Part shown: positions 49,867-60,744 of the stretch, piece by piece
How positions within the stretch are numbered: position 1 is the stretch's first letter
Layout of the letters: each line of letters opens with the position of its first letter
Translations under genes and position numbers: made by a program
Source: Flavobacterium davisii
GTDB lineage: Bacteria; Bacteroidota; Bacteroidia; Flavobacteriales; Flavobacteriaceae
Assembly (NCBI RefSeq): GCF_019565505.1
Contig: NZ_CP067378.1
Span: 2,976,001-3,040,000 of the forward strand
Reading direction: 5' to 3'
DNA: 64,000 nucleotides
Notes under the pieces: generated by a model
Seen by the model: the letters and a program-made list of their open reading frames with translations, nothing else
What the model was told of the DNA's origin: nothing
Databases searched by the model: none

Positions 49867-50126
49867 ATCTTACAGTTATTAGTAATTGTAAATTTAATGA
49901 TTTATAAATGGAATTGCAAAAAACATTCCATTTCACTTCTACTGTCAGGCTAAAAGACAAAAAAAAAATGAATGCAACAAGTATTGTAATAGGTATTTAT
50001 TAACGAATAAAAGATGTTTGTTTGTTAATAAAAAAAAAAATAACCCTTTATTTAGTATGCCTAAAATCAGATAAATGTGTATATTAGCGCGTTTGTAAAA
50101 AATTTGATAAATTAACGTAAATACTT

Positions 50127-52685
50127 ATGTCTGAGGGAGAAAAGTTAATTCCAATTAACATTGAAGACGAAATGAAATCAGCTTACATTGATTATTCGAT
50201 GTCAGTTATTGTGTCAAGAGCGTTGCCAGATGTTAGAGATGGTTTGAAACCTGTACACCGTCGCGTGTTATTTGGAATGCATGAATTAGGAGTTTTTTCT
50301 AATAGACCACATAAAAAATCAGCGAGAATTGTAGGGGAAGTGTTAGGTAAGTATCATCCACACGGGGATTCTTCTGTATATGATGCTATGGTTCGTATGG
50401 CGCAAGATTGGAGCTTACGCTATTTAATGGTAGATGGTCAGGGTAACTTTGGATCAATAGATGGAGATAGTCCAGCGGCTATGCGTTATACAGAGGCTAG
50501 AATGAAAAAGTTCTCTGAAGAAATGTTAGCTGATATTGATAAAGAAACAGTTGATTTTCAATTAAACTTTGACGATACTCTAGAAGAACCCAAAGTAATG
50601 CCTACTAAAGTACCCAATTTACTTGTAAATGGAGCATCTGGTATTGCTGTTGGTATGGCTACTAATATGGCACCTCATAATTTATCGGAAGTCATAAATG
50701 GAACTTTGGCTTATATAGATAATAACGATATAGAAGTAGATGAATTAGCTACTTATATTAAAGCACCTGATTTTCCAACAGGAGGGGTTATTTACGGAAT
50801 GGATGGAGTACGTGAAGCCTTTAAAACAGGACGTGGTCGTGTCGTAATGCGTGCTAAAGTTGGTTTTGAGGAAGTAGAAGGACGTGAAGCAATTGTTGTA
50901 ACCGAAATACCTTACCAAGTAAATAAGGCAGAAATGATTAAAAAAACGGCTGACTTGGTAAATGATAAAAAAATTGAAGGTATAGCCACCATACGTGACG
51001 AATCCGATAGAAACGGTATGCGTATTGTTTATATTCTAAAAAGAGATGCCGTACCTAACGTTGTATTAAACACCTTATATAAGTATACACAATTACAGTC
51101 TTCATTTAGTGTAAATAATATAGCATTAGTTAACGGAAGACCTCAGCTGTTAAACTTAAAAGAATTAATACATTATTTTGTAGAACATCGTCATGATGTT
51201 GTTACACGTCGTGCACAGTTTGATTTACGTAAAGCAGAAGAAAGAGCTCATATTTTAGAAGGCCTTATCATAGCCTCTGATAATATAGATGAAGTTATTG
51301 CCCTTATTCGTTCTTCTAAAGACGGGGAGGAAGCTCGCGGTAAATTAATAGAACGATTTAACCTTTCTGAAATTCAAGCCCGTGCTATTGTAGAAATGCG
51401 TTTAAGACAGTTAACAGGTCTTGAACAAGATAAATTACGTGCAGAATACGAAGAAATTATGAAGTTGATAGCTGAATTAAAAGCGTTATTAGCAAGTAAA
51501 GAACTTCGTATGGATCTAATTAAACAAGAATTATTAGAGATTAAAGAAAAATATGGTGATGAACGTCGTTCTATAATTGAGTATTCAGGAGGTGATATGA
51601 GTATTGAAGACTTAATTGCCGATGAACAAGTGGTTATTACGATATCACATGCAGGTTATATAAAACGTACGCCGCTGTCGGAATACAAAACTCAAAATAG
51701 AGGTGGAGTAGGACAAAAATCAGCTGGAACTCGCGATCAAGATTTCTTAGAACACATGTATGTAGCAACCAATCATCAATACATGTTATTCTTTACTCAA
51801 AAAGGAAAATGCTTCTGGATGCGAGTATATGAAATTCCAGAAGGAAGTAAAGTAGCTAAAGGACGTGCTATACAAAACTTGATTAATATTGAACAAGATG
51901 ACAAAGTAAAGGCTTTTATTTGTACAAAAGATCTAAAAGATCAAGAGTACATCAATGGTCATTATGTAATCATGGTGACCAAAGAAGGTCAAGTTAAGAA
52001 AACCTCTTTAGAACAATATTCCCGTCCGCGTACTAATGGAGTAGCTGCCATAACAATAAAAGATGGAGATGAGTTATTAGAAGCAAAATTAACAACTGGT
52101 AATAGTCAAGTTTTAATTGCCGTTAAGTCAGGTAAATTAGTTCGTTTTGAAGAAGAAAAAACCAGACCAATGGGAAGAACTGCTTCTGGTGTAAGAGGAG
52201 TAACTCTTGCTGATGAAAAAGATGAAGTAATAGGAATGGTATCTATTGATAGAGATCATGTAAATGATTCTCAAATATTAGTAGTAACTGAAAACGGTTA
52301 TGGAAAACGTACAAAATTAGTCGATGATGATGGAGAAGATGTGTACAGAATAACAAATCGTGGAGGAAAAGGAGTAAAAACCTTAAATATAACCGAAAAA
52401 ACAGGTTCACTTATTGCCATCAATAACGTTACAGATGATGATGACTTGATGATTATTAATAAATCAGGCTTAACCATTAGAATGAGAGTCTCTGATTTAC
52501 GTGTTATGGGACGTGCAACACAAGGAGTTCGTTTGATTAATATTAAAGGAAAAGACTCTATTGCAGCAGTTTGTAAAGTAATGAGAGAAGAAGATGAAGA
52601 AGAAATGAATTTAGAATCAGATGAATTACATGATAATTTAACAACAGATCCCCAAACAGGAACTGAATCAGAAAATCAAGAATAA
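50127..52685 (+). CDS. gyrA: DNA gyrase subunit A
   Basis: An 852-residue type II topoisomerase subunit introducing negative supercoils. The winged-helix region has [17 protein letters not shown] (quinolone-resistance region with Ser and Asp at the usual drug-contact positions, so no resistance change is evident). The catalytic tyrosine is Y121 in [10 protein letters not shown]. The C-terminal beta-pinwheel begins with the GyrA-box-like QNRGGVGQK (about residue 522; canonical QRRGGKG), and a second such motif, NRGGKG, is near 742. The tail is acidic ([11 protein letters not shown]). Intact. No gyrB nearby. A TPR gene follows after 18 bp. Confidence 0.97.
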   Translation: MSEGEKLIPINIEDEMKSAYIDYSMSVIVSRALPDVRDGLKPVHRRVLFGMHELGVFSNRPHKKSARIVGEVLGKYHPHGDSSVYDAMVRMAQDWSLRYLMVDGQGNFGSIDGDSPAAMRYTEARMKKFSEEMLADIDKETVDFQLNFDDTLEEPKVMPTKVPNLLVNGASGIAVGMATNMAPHNLSEVINGTLAYIDNNDIEVDELATYIKAPDFPTGGVIYGMDGVREAFKTGRGRVVMRAKVGFEEVEGREAIVVTEIPYQVNKAEMIKKTADLVNDKKIEGIATIRDESDRNGMRIVYILKRDAVPNVVLNTLYKYTQLQSSFSVNNIALVNGRPQLLNLKELIHYFVEHRHDVVTRRAQFDLRKAEERAHILEGLIIASDNIDEVIALIRSSKDGEEARGKLIERFNLSEIQARAIVEMRLRQLTGLEQDKLRAEYEEIMKLIAELKALLASKELRMDLIKQELLEIKEKYGDERRSIIEYSGGDMSIEDLIADEQVVITISHAGYIKRTPLSEYKTQNRGGVGQKSAGTRDQDFLEHMYVATNHQYMLFFTQKGKCFWMRVYEIPEGSKVAKGRAIQNLINIEQDDKVKAFICTKDLKDQEYINGHYVIMVTKEGQVKKTSLEQYSRPRTNGVAAITIKDGDELLEAKLTTGNSQVLIAVKSGKLVRFEEEKTRPMGRTASGVRGVTLADEKDEVIGMVSIDRDHVNDSQILVVTENGYGKRTKLVDDDGEDVYRITNRGGKGVKTLNITEKTGSLIAINNVTDDDDLMIINKSGLTIRMRVSDLRVMGRATQGVRLINIKGKDSIAAVCKVMREEDEEEMNLESDELHDNLTTDPQTGTESENQE

Positions 52686-52703
52686 TATAAAATTAAGAAC
52701 AAA

Positions 52704-53980
52704 ATGAAAATAAAGAATTTAGTATTAGTAACTGCTTTGTTTTTGTCAGTCACTACAATTGCTCAAAAAGAGGATCTCAAAGCAGCTGAAAAAGCACTGA
52801 AATCAGGAAATCCTACTGAGGCTAAAGCATCCTTAGATAAAATAGACTACATGATTGTAAATTTAGACAATCCAACAAAAGCCCAGTATTATTTTATATT
52901 AGGAAACACAAATCTAGAATTAGCAAAAAAAAATATTGAAGAAGGAAAAAATTTAGTAGCCGCTGCTAAAGCTTATAACGAGTTAAAAGCAACAGAAGTT
53001 AGTTCTGGAAAAAACAAATATACAGGACAAGCAGAATCCTCTTTGATTGAGGTTAAACGTTTGTTAACCAATAGCGCAATTGCTGATTCAAATGCTAAAC
53101 GTTACAAAGAAAGTGCTCAAAAATTATACGAAGTATACGGTTTAGATAAAAAGATACAACAATGTTGTATTATGCAGCAAGTAGCGCCATAAATGCCGAG
53201 GATTATGATTCAGCCCTTTCTCATTATAAAATGTTAAAAGATCTGAAATATTCAGGGAAAGCCACTAATTATTTGGCAAAAAATAAATCAAACGGACAGG
53301 AAGAAACCTTTGCTTCGATGAAAGATAGAGATTTTTCTGTAAAAATAGGAACCCATGAATCTCCACGAACTGAAAATGTTCCGTCAAAAAGAGGTGAAAT
53401 AATTAAAAATATAGCTTTAATATTAAATCAAAAAGGGGATTTAGCCGCAGCTAAAAGAGCAGTAGAAGAGGCGATACAAGCAAATCCGAGAGATACAGGG
53501 TTGTATACAGCAGGTATGGAAGTGGCATTAAAAGCGAACGATTATCCAACCTATAAAAAATATGCACAAGAAGCTCTAGCAAAAGACCCTAATAATGCTG
53601 ATTTATTTTATAATTTAGGTGTTATTTCAGGACAAGCAAATGATAAACAAGCAAAAATTGATGCAGAAGGTTATTATTTAAAAGCCATTCAAATTGATCC
53701 AAAATACAAAAATGCGTACTTAAATTTAGGTGTTCTTAAATTAGATGGAGAAAAAGAAATTGTAGATCAAATGAATAAATTAGGAACTTCAGCAGCTGAT
53801 ATGAAAAAATATGAAGCCCTAAAGGTTAAAAGAGAAAATTTATACAAATCAGCAATTCCTCATTTAGAAAAAGCTTATGAACTATTCGAAAGTGATAAAG
53901 ACATTAAAAATACATTGCTAAATATGTATAATGCTCTTGATATGACAGATAAATACAAAGCATTAAAGGCTAAAAATTAA
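52704..53980 (+). pseudogene. Secreted tetratricopeptide-repeat protein, one-base frameshift
   Basis: A signal peptide (MKIKNLVLVTALFLSVTTIAQ) is followed by TPR-like helices. The A5 run at 53148-53152 breaks the frame; one more A gives DKKDTTMLYYAASSAINAED. The second part contains clear TPRs: AAKRAVEEAIQANPRDTGLY, YAQEALAKDPNNADLFYNLG and AEGYYLKAIQIDPKYKNAYL. Restored length is ~425 residues; periplasmic, probably a scaffold. It lies directly after gyrA and before a strong terminator, so it may be co-transcribed with gyrA, a pairing I recall in other flavobacteria. Confidence 0.87.
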
Positions 53981-53998
53981 AGTTAATCGTATTAAAAA

Positions 53999-54021
53999 AA
54001 CTCCTCAATTTTCGAGGAGTT
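53999..54021. terminator. Intrinsic terminator after the gyrA-TPR unit
   Basis: AACTCCTC / GAGGAGTT with loop AATTTTC and T-run TTTTTTT. Confidence 0.88.
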
Positions 54022-54069
54022 TTTTTATAAATCAACGTTGTGGTTTTTTTTGTTTGAAAAAATAAACAA

Positions 54070-54290
54070 AATTCCATGTTAGAAATTTATATTTAAAAGT
54101 GACTTTGAATCTAAAAAAGGACCTTGTTTGTTGAGCTCGATTAGTTTTTCCTAAAAGACGGCAATCTTATCATTCATACAAAAAAGAGAAGCTTGAGCCG
54201 AAATGAATACGCTAAGCGGAATTGTATAGCACTGATAATGCGATTTCTCCCTTCGATTGAAGAGTAAAGGAATGCGTTAAATGATTAGTT
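54070..54290 (-). repeat. Family B remnant, reverse orientation
   Basis: CATGTTAGAAATTTATATTT, ACTTTGAATCTAAAAAAGGA and, further on, GATAATGCGATTTCTCCCTT match the reverse complement of the 10299 copy in order, with large gaps and substitutions. Confidence 0.5.
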
Positions 54291-54628
54291 TATAGTTGTC
54301 AAATTTATTTTATACGATTTCTTCTTTTTCCTTTTTATCTTCAACAATAAGACCATTAAATGGAATAAATATCAGACCTTTTTACGTGTATACTTCTCCT
54401 TACAATCAGATACTTTTAACAAAATGTATGGTAAAACCGTAATGATTTTAAATTTCGATATTTTATATTTGTCATACGTTCTTAATCAAGTAAACAAACT
54501 AAAATTTTAAACGTATTTTTGATAAAGTAAATTTAGTAACCACACCGTGGTGTTTTTTATAAATACCATCACTTTATCTTTATTTTGTTTTTGGGAGATA
54601 TAAAATCATCGTTTAAAATTATCAAGAA

Positions 54629-54654
54629 AAGTCATACTGTTTAAAGTGTGACTT
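54629..54654 (+). terminator. Orphan intrinsic terminator upstream of the SPT-like gene
   Basis: AAGTCATAC (54629-54637) / GTGTGACTT (54646-54654) followed by TTTTTT. No gene lies between this and the previous terminator at 54021, so it must end an unseen transcript, act as an attenuator, or be a relic of a lost gene. Confidence 0.65.
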
Positions 54655-54702
54655 TTTTTATTTATTGTTCCTCCATTTTTTAATTTAATCGGTATTAATT
54701 TA

Positions 54703-54710
54703 TATTTTTG
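54703..54710 (+). promoter_or_regulatory. -7 element (TATTTTTG) for the SPT-like gene
   Basis: TAnnTTTG match 26 bp before ATG 54737. Confidence 0.45.
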
Positions 54711-54736
54711 CCCTGATTTTTTAATCTAATAATAAG

Positions 54737-55996
54737 ATGGTAAAAGACTTATTCGAAAGAATTCAAAACAATAAAGGTCCATTAGGAAAATGGGCATCGC
54801 AAGCAGAAGGTTACTATGTATTTCCTAAACTTGAAGGCGAACTAGGTCCTCGCATGAAGTTTCATGGTAAAGAAATTTTAAATTGGTCTATTAATGATTA
54901 TTTAGGATTAGCTAATCATCCTGAAATTAGAAAAATTGATACTGAAGCAGCAGAACAATATGGAGCGGCCTATCCTATGGGAGCTCGTATGATGAGTGGG
55001 CATACTGACTTACACGAACAATTACAAGACGAATTAGCTTCCTTTGTTAAGAAAGAGTCAGCTTATTTACTAAATTTTGGATATCAAGGGATGGTATCTA
55101 CTATTGATGCCTTAGTAACTAAAAACGATGTAATTGTATATGACGTAGATTCTCATGGTTGCATTATTGATGGAGTTCGTTTACACATGGGTAAGCGATT
55201 TACCTATAAACATAATGATGTAGAAAGCCTTGAGAAAAATTTACAGCGCGCAACCAAAATGGCTAATGAATTAGGAGGCGGTATTTTAGTTATTACCGAA
55301 GGTGTTTTTGGAATGCGAGGACAACAAGGTAAGTTAAAAGAAATTGTAGCTTTAAAAGAAAAATACAAATTCCGCTTATTAGTAGATGACGCACACGGTT
55401 TTGGTACTTTAGGTAAAACAGGTGCTGGAGCAGGTGAAGAACAAGGCTGTCAGGATGGTATAGATATTTATTTTTCAACCTTTGCTAAATCAATGGCTAG
55501 CATAGGAGCTTTTGTAGCTGGTGATCAAGATATTATTGATTATTTAAAGTATAATTTGCGTTCTCAAATGTTTGCCAAGTCATTACCTATGATATTTACT
55601 GTAGGGGCTTTAAAGCGTTTAGAATTATTACGTACTATGCCTGAACTAAAAGAAAAGCTTTGGGAAAATGTGAATTATTTACAAAATGGCTTAAAGTCAA
55701 GAGGATTTAATATAGGTGATACAAATACTTGTGTAACGCCTGTGTACTTAGAAGGTTCTATACCTGAAGCTATGGTAATGGTTAACGATTTAAGAGAAAA
55801 CTACAATATATTTTTATCAATTGTAGTATACCCTGTAATCCCTAAAGGTATTATTTTATTACGTATGATACCTACGGCATCTCATACTATTGCTGATATA
55901 GAGGAAACATTAACTGCTTTTGAAGCAATTCGTGAAAAATTAAGCAACGGTACCTACAAAGCACTAGCTGAGGTTAATGTTGAAAATGTATCATAG
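54737..55996 (+). CDS. Serine palmitoyltransferase-like alpha-oxoamine synthase
   Basis: A 419-residue fold-type I PLP enzyme. The PLP lysine is K251 in STFAKSMASIGAF; LLVDDAHGFGTLGKTGAG (PLP aspartate and histidine) and YGAAYPMGARMMSGHTDLHE are typical. Family members are serine palmitoyltransferase, KBL, BioF and HemA. The close match in my memory to Bacteroidota serine palmitoyltransferases (MVKDLFERIQNNKGPLGKW start) suggests it condenses serine with an acyl-CoA, or in this group a branched acyl, for sphingolipids or related sulfonolipids. Glycine C-acetyltransferase is the main alternative. Intact, single gene. Confidence 0.85.
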   Translation: MVKDLFERIQNNKGPLGKWASQAEGYYVFPKLEGELGPRMKFHGKEILNWSINDYLGLANHPEIRKIDTEAAEQYGAAYPMGARMMSGHTDLHEQLQDELASFVKKESAYLLNFGYQGMVSTIDALVTKNDVIVYDVDSHGCIIDGVRLHMGKRFTYKHNDVESLEKNLQRATKMANELGGGILVITEGVFGMRGQQGKLKEIVALKEKYKFRLLVDDAHGFGTLGKTGAGAGEEQGCQDGIDIYFSTFAKSMASIGAFVAGDQDIIDYLKYNLRSQMFAKSLPMIFTVGALKRLELLRTMPELKEKLWENVNYLQNGLKSRGFNIGDTNTCVTPVYLEGSIPEAMVMVNDLRENYNIFLSIVVYPVIPKGIILLRMIPTASHTIADIEETLTAFEAIREKLSNGTYKALAEVNVENVS

Positions 55997-56050
55997 AAAA
56001 GATATAATATTATTTGATTTTAAAAATTACAAATAAAAATAAATAATTTT

Positions 56051-56135
56051 AAGAAGAAGGTGTTCAAAAAGTAACGACTTAAAAATTTGTCACTCTAAAA
56101 GAAAAAAACACCAACTTTTAGGGCTCCTTCTTCTT
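56051..56135. terminator. Long-loop stem after the SPT-like gene
   Basis: AAGAAGAAGG-TGTT (56051-56064) against AACACC and CCTTCTTCTT (56107-56112, 56126-56135) form an interrupted stem with a loop of over 40 nt. It lies 54 bp after the stop; similar in design to 17581-17710 and 63333-63442. Confidence 0.4.
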
Positions 56136-56281
56136 ATATAGTGATACCTTCACACTCCTTAAAAAACTCATTTTTTAAAATAACTTTAGAAAATAATTCT
56201 TCAAAATCAAAGTATAGAATTAACTACGTATTAAAGTTAGTTTTTACTCATTATTCCAAGGATCATTCTCCTTTCTCATTT

Positions 56282-56570
56282 AAACCTAGATGACAACGGT
56301 AAATTTTGTGATGAAGAGATGAGAAAGAAGTATGCAGAAAATTTTTATCGGCAACAAAGGTATATAAAAAGAAATAACTTAATGTGTGGTTTTATTACTT
56401 CGACCAAATACAGAAATCAGATATTATCAATTTATGTTATCTCTCCTGTTGTATAAATGACAAGATTGTGAATTTTTAAGGAAACTATAATTGCGGACAA
56501 AAAGGAATACTTTTTAAGGCTCAAAAAATCCTTATTTGTTGTAATAAATTTCTAACGTATGATTTGGTTT
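56282..56570 (+). repeat. Family B dispersed element
   Basis: Left AAACCTAGATGACAAC, then GTGATGAAGAGATGAGAAAG, ACTTCGACCAAATACAGAA, GTTATCTCTCCTGTTGTATAA, TCTAACGTATGATTTGGTTT. Its right end touches the first base of the family A copy, so the two are tandem. Confidence 0.7.
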
Positions 56571-56771
56571 AACTCAGATTCTGCATTAGACTTCGTTGTG
56601 AAACAAAATTTTTCAATAAATTCAAGTGCTCACGGAAAATTTTAGAAGAAGAAATCGTGAACTATTTTGATGATTAAAATTTGAGTACGTGCTTGAATTT
56701 GAAGAAAAATAAAGTGGAATAGATTTACTTCGTCTATTCGCTACGCTCGGGTCTAATGCGTAATCTGGGTT
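56571..56771 (+). repeat. Family A hairpin element, copy 8 (well kept)
   Basis: AACTCAGATTCTGCATTAG ... TCTAATGCGTAATCTGGGTT; 201 bp, interior almost identical to copies 3, 7 and 9. Confidence 0.9.
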
Positions 56772-57097
56772 TAAATTTATTGTATGCTAAATTAGCAAGT
56801 GCATATTTAGTTTTTCCATACTTTAATAAAAACAATTTCTAGAGCACGTTTTTAAATACTCGAAGGGAATTTATAGTTTCTATTTTGCGTTTTTTACTTC
56901 TTGAAATAGCAACTATAAAAGGGACTTGGAAATTTATGCTAAAAAAGGGAATAGCTTTTTTTAGTAAAAGTCTTAAAAATAAAGAATAAATTAGCAAGAA
57001 GTTCTTGAGTTTTGATCTTCTTAAGTCCGCTTATAAGAAAATTTTTTTTAAAAAGGGAATTTTTAAAATCCCCTTTTAATTATGTAGTCATTATTTT

Positions 57098-57502
57098 TTA
57101 GATATCATCAAAATCGATATCCGTAAAAGAACTTCTAGAGCTATCTCCTTCTCTGTGGTACTCTTTTTTAAAATCTTTTTGATGACGTTCAGAAATGACT
57201 TCTTCTCCTTTTTGGTCTAAGACATAAGATGTCATTTCATCTAAAATATCTTTAAAGGCTGTAAAATCCTCTTTATACAGATAGATTTTGTGTTTTTTAA
57301 AATGGAAAGATCCATCGTCTTCTGTAAACTTTTTACTTTCTGTAATTGTAATGTAGTAGTCATCTGCTTTTGTAGAACGTACATCAAAGAAATAAGTTCT
57401 TCTTCCTGCACGTAATACTTTAGAAAAAATTTCTTCTTTTTCTAACATTTCGTTTTCGTTCATTCTCATTCTATCAAAATTATTTTGTGTTGCGATGTCC
57501 AA
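57098..57502 (-). CDS. DUF3276 (Bacteroidota Pur-alpha-like) nucleic-acid-binding protein
   Basis: A 134-residue protein with one PUR domain: LEKEEIFSKVLRAGRRTYFF, DVRSTKADDYYITITESK, GSFHFKKHKIYLYKEDF and a charged tail ending DIDFDDI. Pur-alpha-type domains bind single-stranded DNA and RNA. The real start may be one of the internal Met codons (MRMNENEML). Followed on the plus side by repeats; 35 bp downstream of the ABC transporter gene, same strand. Frame intact. Confidence 0.88.
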   Translation of the reverse strand: MDIATQNNFDRMRMNENEMLEKEEIFSKVLRAGRRTYFFDVRSTKADDYYITITESKKFTEDDGSFHFKKHKIYLYKEDFTAFKDILDEMTSYVLDQKGEEVISERHQKDFKKEYHREGDSSRSSFTDIDFDDI

Positions 57503-57537
57503 ATTTGAAAAAAAAAATACTCACAGCCAAATATTTA

Positions 57538-59297
57538 TTAAAAATCTTTTTCAGTTAATTGTTTTAAATATAAATTTCTATAGTATCCTTCTTTGTTTAC
57601 CAGTTGATTATGAGTTCCTTGCTGAGTAATTAATCCGTTTTCTAAAACTATAATTCTATCCGCATGCTTAGCAGATGAAACACGATGTGTTGCCATTATA
57701 ATCGTTTGGTTTTCAGTTTTTTTGTCTAAATTATTCAGAATTTTCTCCTCTGTCTCAGTATCTATTGCAGACAAACTATCATCTAATAATATTACACTGG
57801 CTTCTTTAATTAGAGCGCGAGCTATGGATACACGTTGTTTTTGACCTCCAGAAAGAGTGATTCCTCTTTCACCTAATAGTGTTTGGTATTTTTCTTTAAA
57901 TCCTTCTATATTGTCATGGATAACGGCTTGTTTTGCCACACTTATCACATTATCTAAAGTAGCATTTTCTTTGCCAAAGCATATATTGTTATAAATTGTA
58001 TCTGAAAACAAAAAAGAATCTTGAGGTACTACACTAATTGCGTCTCTTAGTTTTTTTAATCGAATTTCTTTAATATTTATCCCATCTATAAAAATCGCGC
58101 CTTTTGACACATCATACAATCTAGGTATGAGTGATAAAAGGCTTGTTTTACCAGAACCTGTAGAACCTAATATAACCACTTTTTCTCCTTTTTTATAGTG
58201 AAAGTAATGTTTTTAAGCACCAGCTCTTTAGTATTTGGATAACCAAAAGAAACCTCTTTAAAATCTATTTTATTTGCTAAAACAGGAGTATTTATAGTTA
58301 AATTATCTAGAATATCAGGTTCGATTTTTAAAAACTCATTTATTCTTTTCTGTGAAGCTTCTGCTTCTTGTACTAAAGAGGAAACCCAACCGATAGAAGT
58401 AACAGGCCAAATTAACATATTAATATAAAGGATAAATTTAGCAATAACTCCTAGGTTTAATAAGTCACCTTGAATATATAAATATCCTCCTACTGAAATT
58501 ACGAACAAATTACTCAAACCTATTAGCAATAACATTAAAGGAGCAAAAAAAGCCTGTGTTTTAGCTAAATCAATACTTTTTTCATAATTAATATGCGAAA
58601 AATCATGAAGTTCTAATTCTTTGAAAAATAGAGTATGATAGGATTTAACAACTCGAATTCCCGAGAAATATTCTTGTATAAAGCTGGTTAGCTTCGATAA
58701 ATTTTGCTGAAAAACAGTACTTTTTTTATTAATTTCAGAACTTATTTTGAAAATAGAATAAGCTAATATTGGTAATGGTAAGAGTACAACTAATGTTAAT
58801 GTTTTAGATATTTTTATCATATAAAAAATAACAATAGCAAATCGTATTATTGTGTTAATTGTGTACATAACGGCAGGTCCAACGTACATTCGTACTCTTG
58901 CTATATCCTCTGTAATTCGGTTCATTAAGTCACCTGTTCTGTTTTCTGTGTAAAAACTTTGACTTAATATTTCATATTTTTTAAAAACTTCATTCTTTAT
59001 ATCATATTCTACGTGACGAGACATGACAATTAGAGTTTGACGCATTAGAAAAGTTAAAAAACCAGCAAATAAAGTAGCTCCTAAAATTAAAATAATGTAT
59101 TTTTTTAGATTTTCTTTTATTTCAATTGAATTGGATTGATTATGTCTAAAATATTCTTCTATTTTAGTAATAGAATCTCCTATTAACTCGGGAGTATACA
59201 ATGAAAAAAACTGAGCAATTATTGTAATTAAAATTCCTCCAAAAAAATGATATTTATATTTTATAAAATAAGGGTTAATGTAACGGAGTTCTTTCAT
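57538..59297 (-). pseudogene. ABC transporter, fused permease-ATPase (MsbA-like), one-base frameshift
   Basis: Half-transporter with six TM helices (MKELRYINPYFIKYKYHFFG..., NRITEDIARVRMYVGPAVMY) and an ATPase. The T6 run at 58189-58194 (A6 on the coding strand) breaks the frame at the start of the nucleotide-binding domain; one more A gives TIKKGEKVVILGSTGSGKTSLL (Walker A). Downstream are the signature TLSGGQKQRVSIARAL, Walker B VILLDDSLSAID and the H-loop ATHRVSS. Restored length ~586. The exporter substrate is unknown; lipid or peptide export is likely by family. Confidence 0.9.
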
Positions 59298-59418
59298 TTT
59301 TTTTAAATAAAAAGGGTTTAGATGAAAATATCATAATAAAATATTAATATTTAAACAGTAATTTAATGATAATAAAATTTTATTTTTTGTAATTAGAAGT
59401 AAATATTTTAGCTTATAA

Positions 59419-59450
59419 TTGCAAAAAAATAATAGAAAAGCGTAATTTTG
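59419..59450 (+). promoter_or_regulatory. Leucine dehydrogenase promoter (TTG-N21-TAATTTTG)
   Basis: TTG 59419-59421 and TAATTTTG 59443-59450 at the standard spacing; ATG 59498 is 47 bp downstream. Confidence 0.65.
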
Positions 59451-59497
59451 CAACGGTTGTAAAAAAAACAAACCATACTATTTTAAAAACATTCATT

Positions 59498-60601
59498 ATG
59501 ATTACTGAATCTGTAAAAGCAAGTGAATTACATAAAGTTGACCCTGTATTTGGTCAAGTTTCATTTGATAATCACGAACAAATTGTTTTTTGCCATGACA
59601 AAGATACTGGTTTAAAAGCAATAATTGGTATCCATAACACGGTTTTAGGTCCTGCATTAGGAGGAACTAGAATGTGGAAATATACAAACGAATGGGAAGC
59701 ATTAAATGATGTACTACGTTTGTCTCGAGGAATGACTTTTAAATCAGCTATTTCTGGTTTAAATCTAGGTGGTGGTAAAGCAGTAATTATAGGTGATTCA
59801 AAGCTTGATAAAACACCTGAAATGATTGCTAAATTCGGTCAGTTTGTGCATTCATTAAGCGGACGTTATATTACAGCTGAAGACGTTGGTACAACAACTC
59901 CAGATATGGACTTAATACGTCAGCATACAACACATGTGACAGGTATTTCTGAAGCAATTGGTGGATCAGGAAATCCTTCTCCCGTTACTGCGTATGGTGT
60001 GTATATGGGAATGAAGGCTGCTGCTAAGTATAAATTTGGTACTGAAAATTTGGACGGAAAAAAAGTTTTAGTGCAAGGGATAGGCCATGTAGGAGAAACT
60101 TTAGTTGATTATTTGACAAAAGAAGGTGCAAAAGTGATTATTTCGGATATTAACGAAGCACGTTTAAGTGAAATAGGAAACAAATACGGTGCTAAAATTT
60201 TCCAAGGAGACGATTTATACAGTGTAGATGTAGATATTTATGCACCTTGTGCTTTAGGCGCTACAGTAAACGACGAAACAATCAGTAAATTACAAGCACA
60301 AGTAATTGCAGGTGCTGCTAATAACCAATTAGCAGATGAATTACGTCATGGACAAATGTTAAAAGAAAAAGGAATTTTATACGCTCCTGACTTTTTAATT
60401 AATGCTGGTGGTATTATTAATGTATATGGCGAAATAGCTAATTACGGTAAAGAAGAAGCTATGCGTAGAACAGAAAATATTTTTAATACTACCTTAGAAA
60501 TATTTGACTATGCTAATGCTAACAATATTACAACTCATGAAGCTGCTTTCAAAATAGCTCAAAATCGTATTGATTTAAAAAAGAAAGAATTAGCTAAATA
60601 A
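59498..60601 (+). CDS. Leucine (branched-chain) dehydrogenase
   Basis: A 367-residue Glu/Leu/Phe/Val dehydrogenase that deaminates branched-chain amino acids with NAD. The catalytic lysine is K94 in LNLGGGKAVIIGD, with substrate-site GPALGGTRMW and TAEDVGTTTPDMD; the Rossmann motif is VQGIGHVGETLVDYL. APCALGATVND and AGAANNQLAD complete the signature. The last residues are lysine-rich. Frame intact. It precedes nusB, a synteny I recall for flavobacteria, but a terminator separates them. Confidence 0.94.
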   Translation: MITESVKASELHKVDPVFGQVSFDNHEQIVFCHDKDTGLKAIIGIHNTVLGPALGGTRMWKYTNEWEALNDVLRLSRGMTFKSAISGLNLGGGKAVIIGDSKLDKTPEMIAKFGQFVHSLSGRYITAEDVGTTTPDMDLIRQHTTHVTGISEAIGGSGNPSPVTAYGVYMGMKAAAKYKFGTENLDGKKVLVQGIGHVGETLVDYLTKEGAKVIISDINEARLSEIGNKYGAKIFQGDDLYSVDVDIYAPCALGATVNDETISKLQAQVIAGAANNQLADELRHGQMLKEKGILYAPDFLINAGGIINVYGEIANYGKEEAMRRTENIFNTTLEIFDYANANNITTHEAAFKIAQNRIDLKKKELAK

Positions 60602-60690
60602 TTCATAGATTAAAAAACTACGAATGTAACAAAATTATTAAGTTACTTCTTTACGATAAAGTGTTTTAATCTCTAAAAAATATGTATTTT

Positions 60691-60728
60691 GCGAAGCGAA
60701 AGAAAAACTTTCGCTTCGTTAATTTTTT
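60691..60728 (+). terminator. Intrinsic terminator between leucine dehydrogenase and nusB
   Basis: GCGAAGCGAAAG (60691-60702) / CTTTCGCTTCG (60708-60718) followed by TTAATTTTTT. It lies within the frame that would extend nusB to ATG 60682, which argues against that start. Confidence 0.85.
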
Positions 60729-60744
60729 AAAAGTTCTTACAAAG

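Larger units (their letters stand above)
54027..54702. other. Gene-free gap upstream of the serine palmitoyltransferase-like gene
   Basis: Holds a reverse, degraded family B remnant (about 54070-54290), an orphan terminator hairpin (54629-54654), and AT-rich spacer. No gene recognised. Confidence 0.55.
56136..57097. other. Gene-free gap filled by family B then family A
   Basis: Between convergent SPT-like and DUF3276 genes. It contains family B 56282-56570, directly abutting family A 56571-56771, then AT-rich sequence with no recognised gene. Confidence 0.65.

Noticed and set aside
60682..60744. ATG start extending nusB by 21 codons
   Set aside because: The extension is encoded by a perfect intrinsic terminator (60691-60728); family members start at (V/M)LNRRHIR, here GTG 60745.
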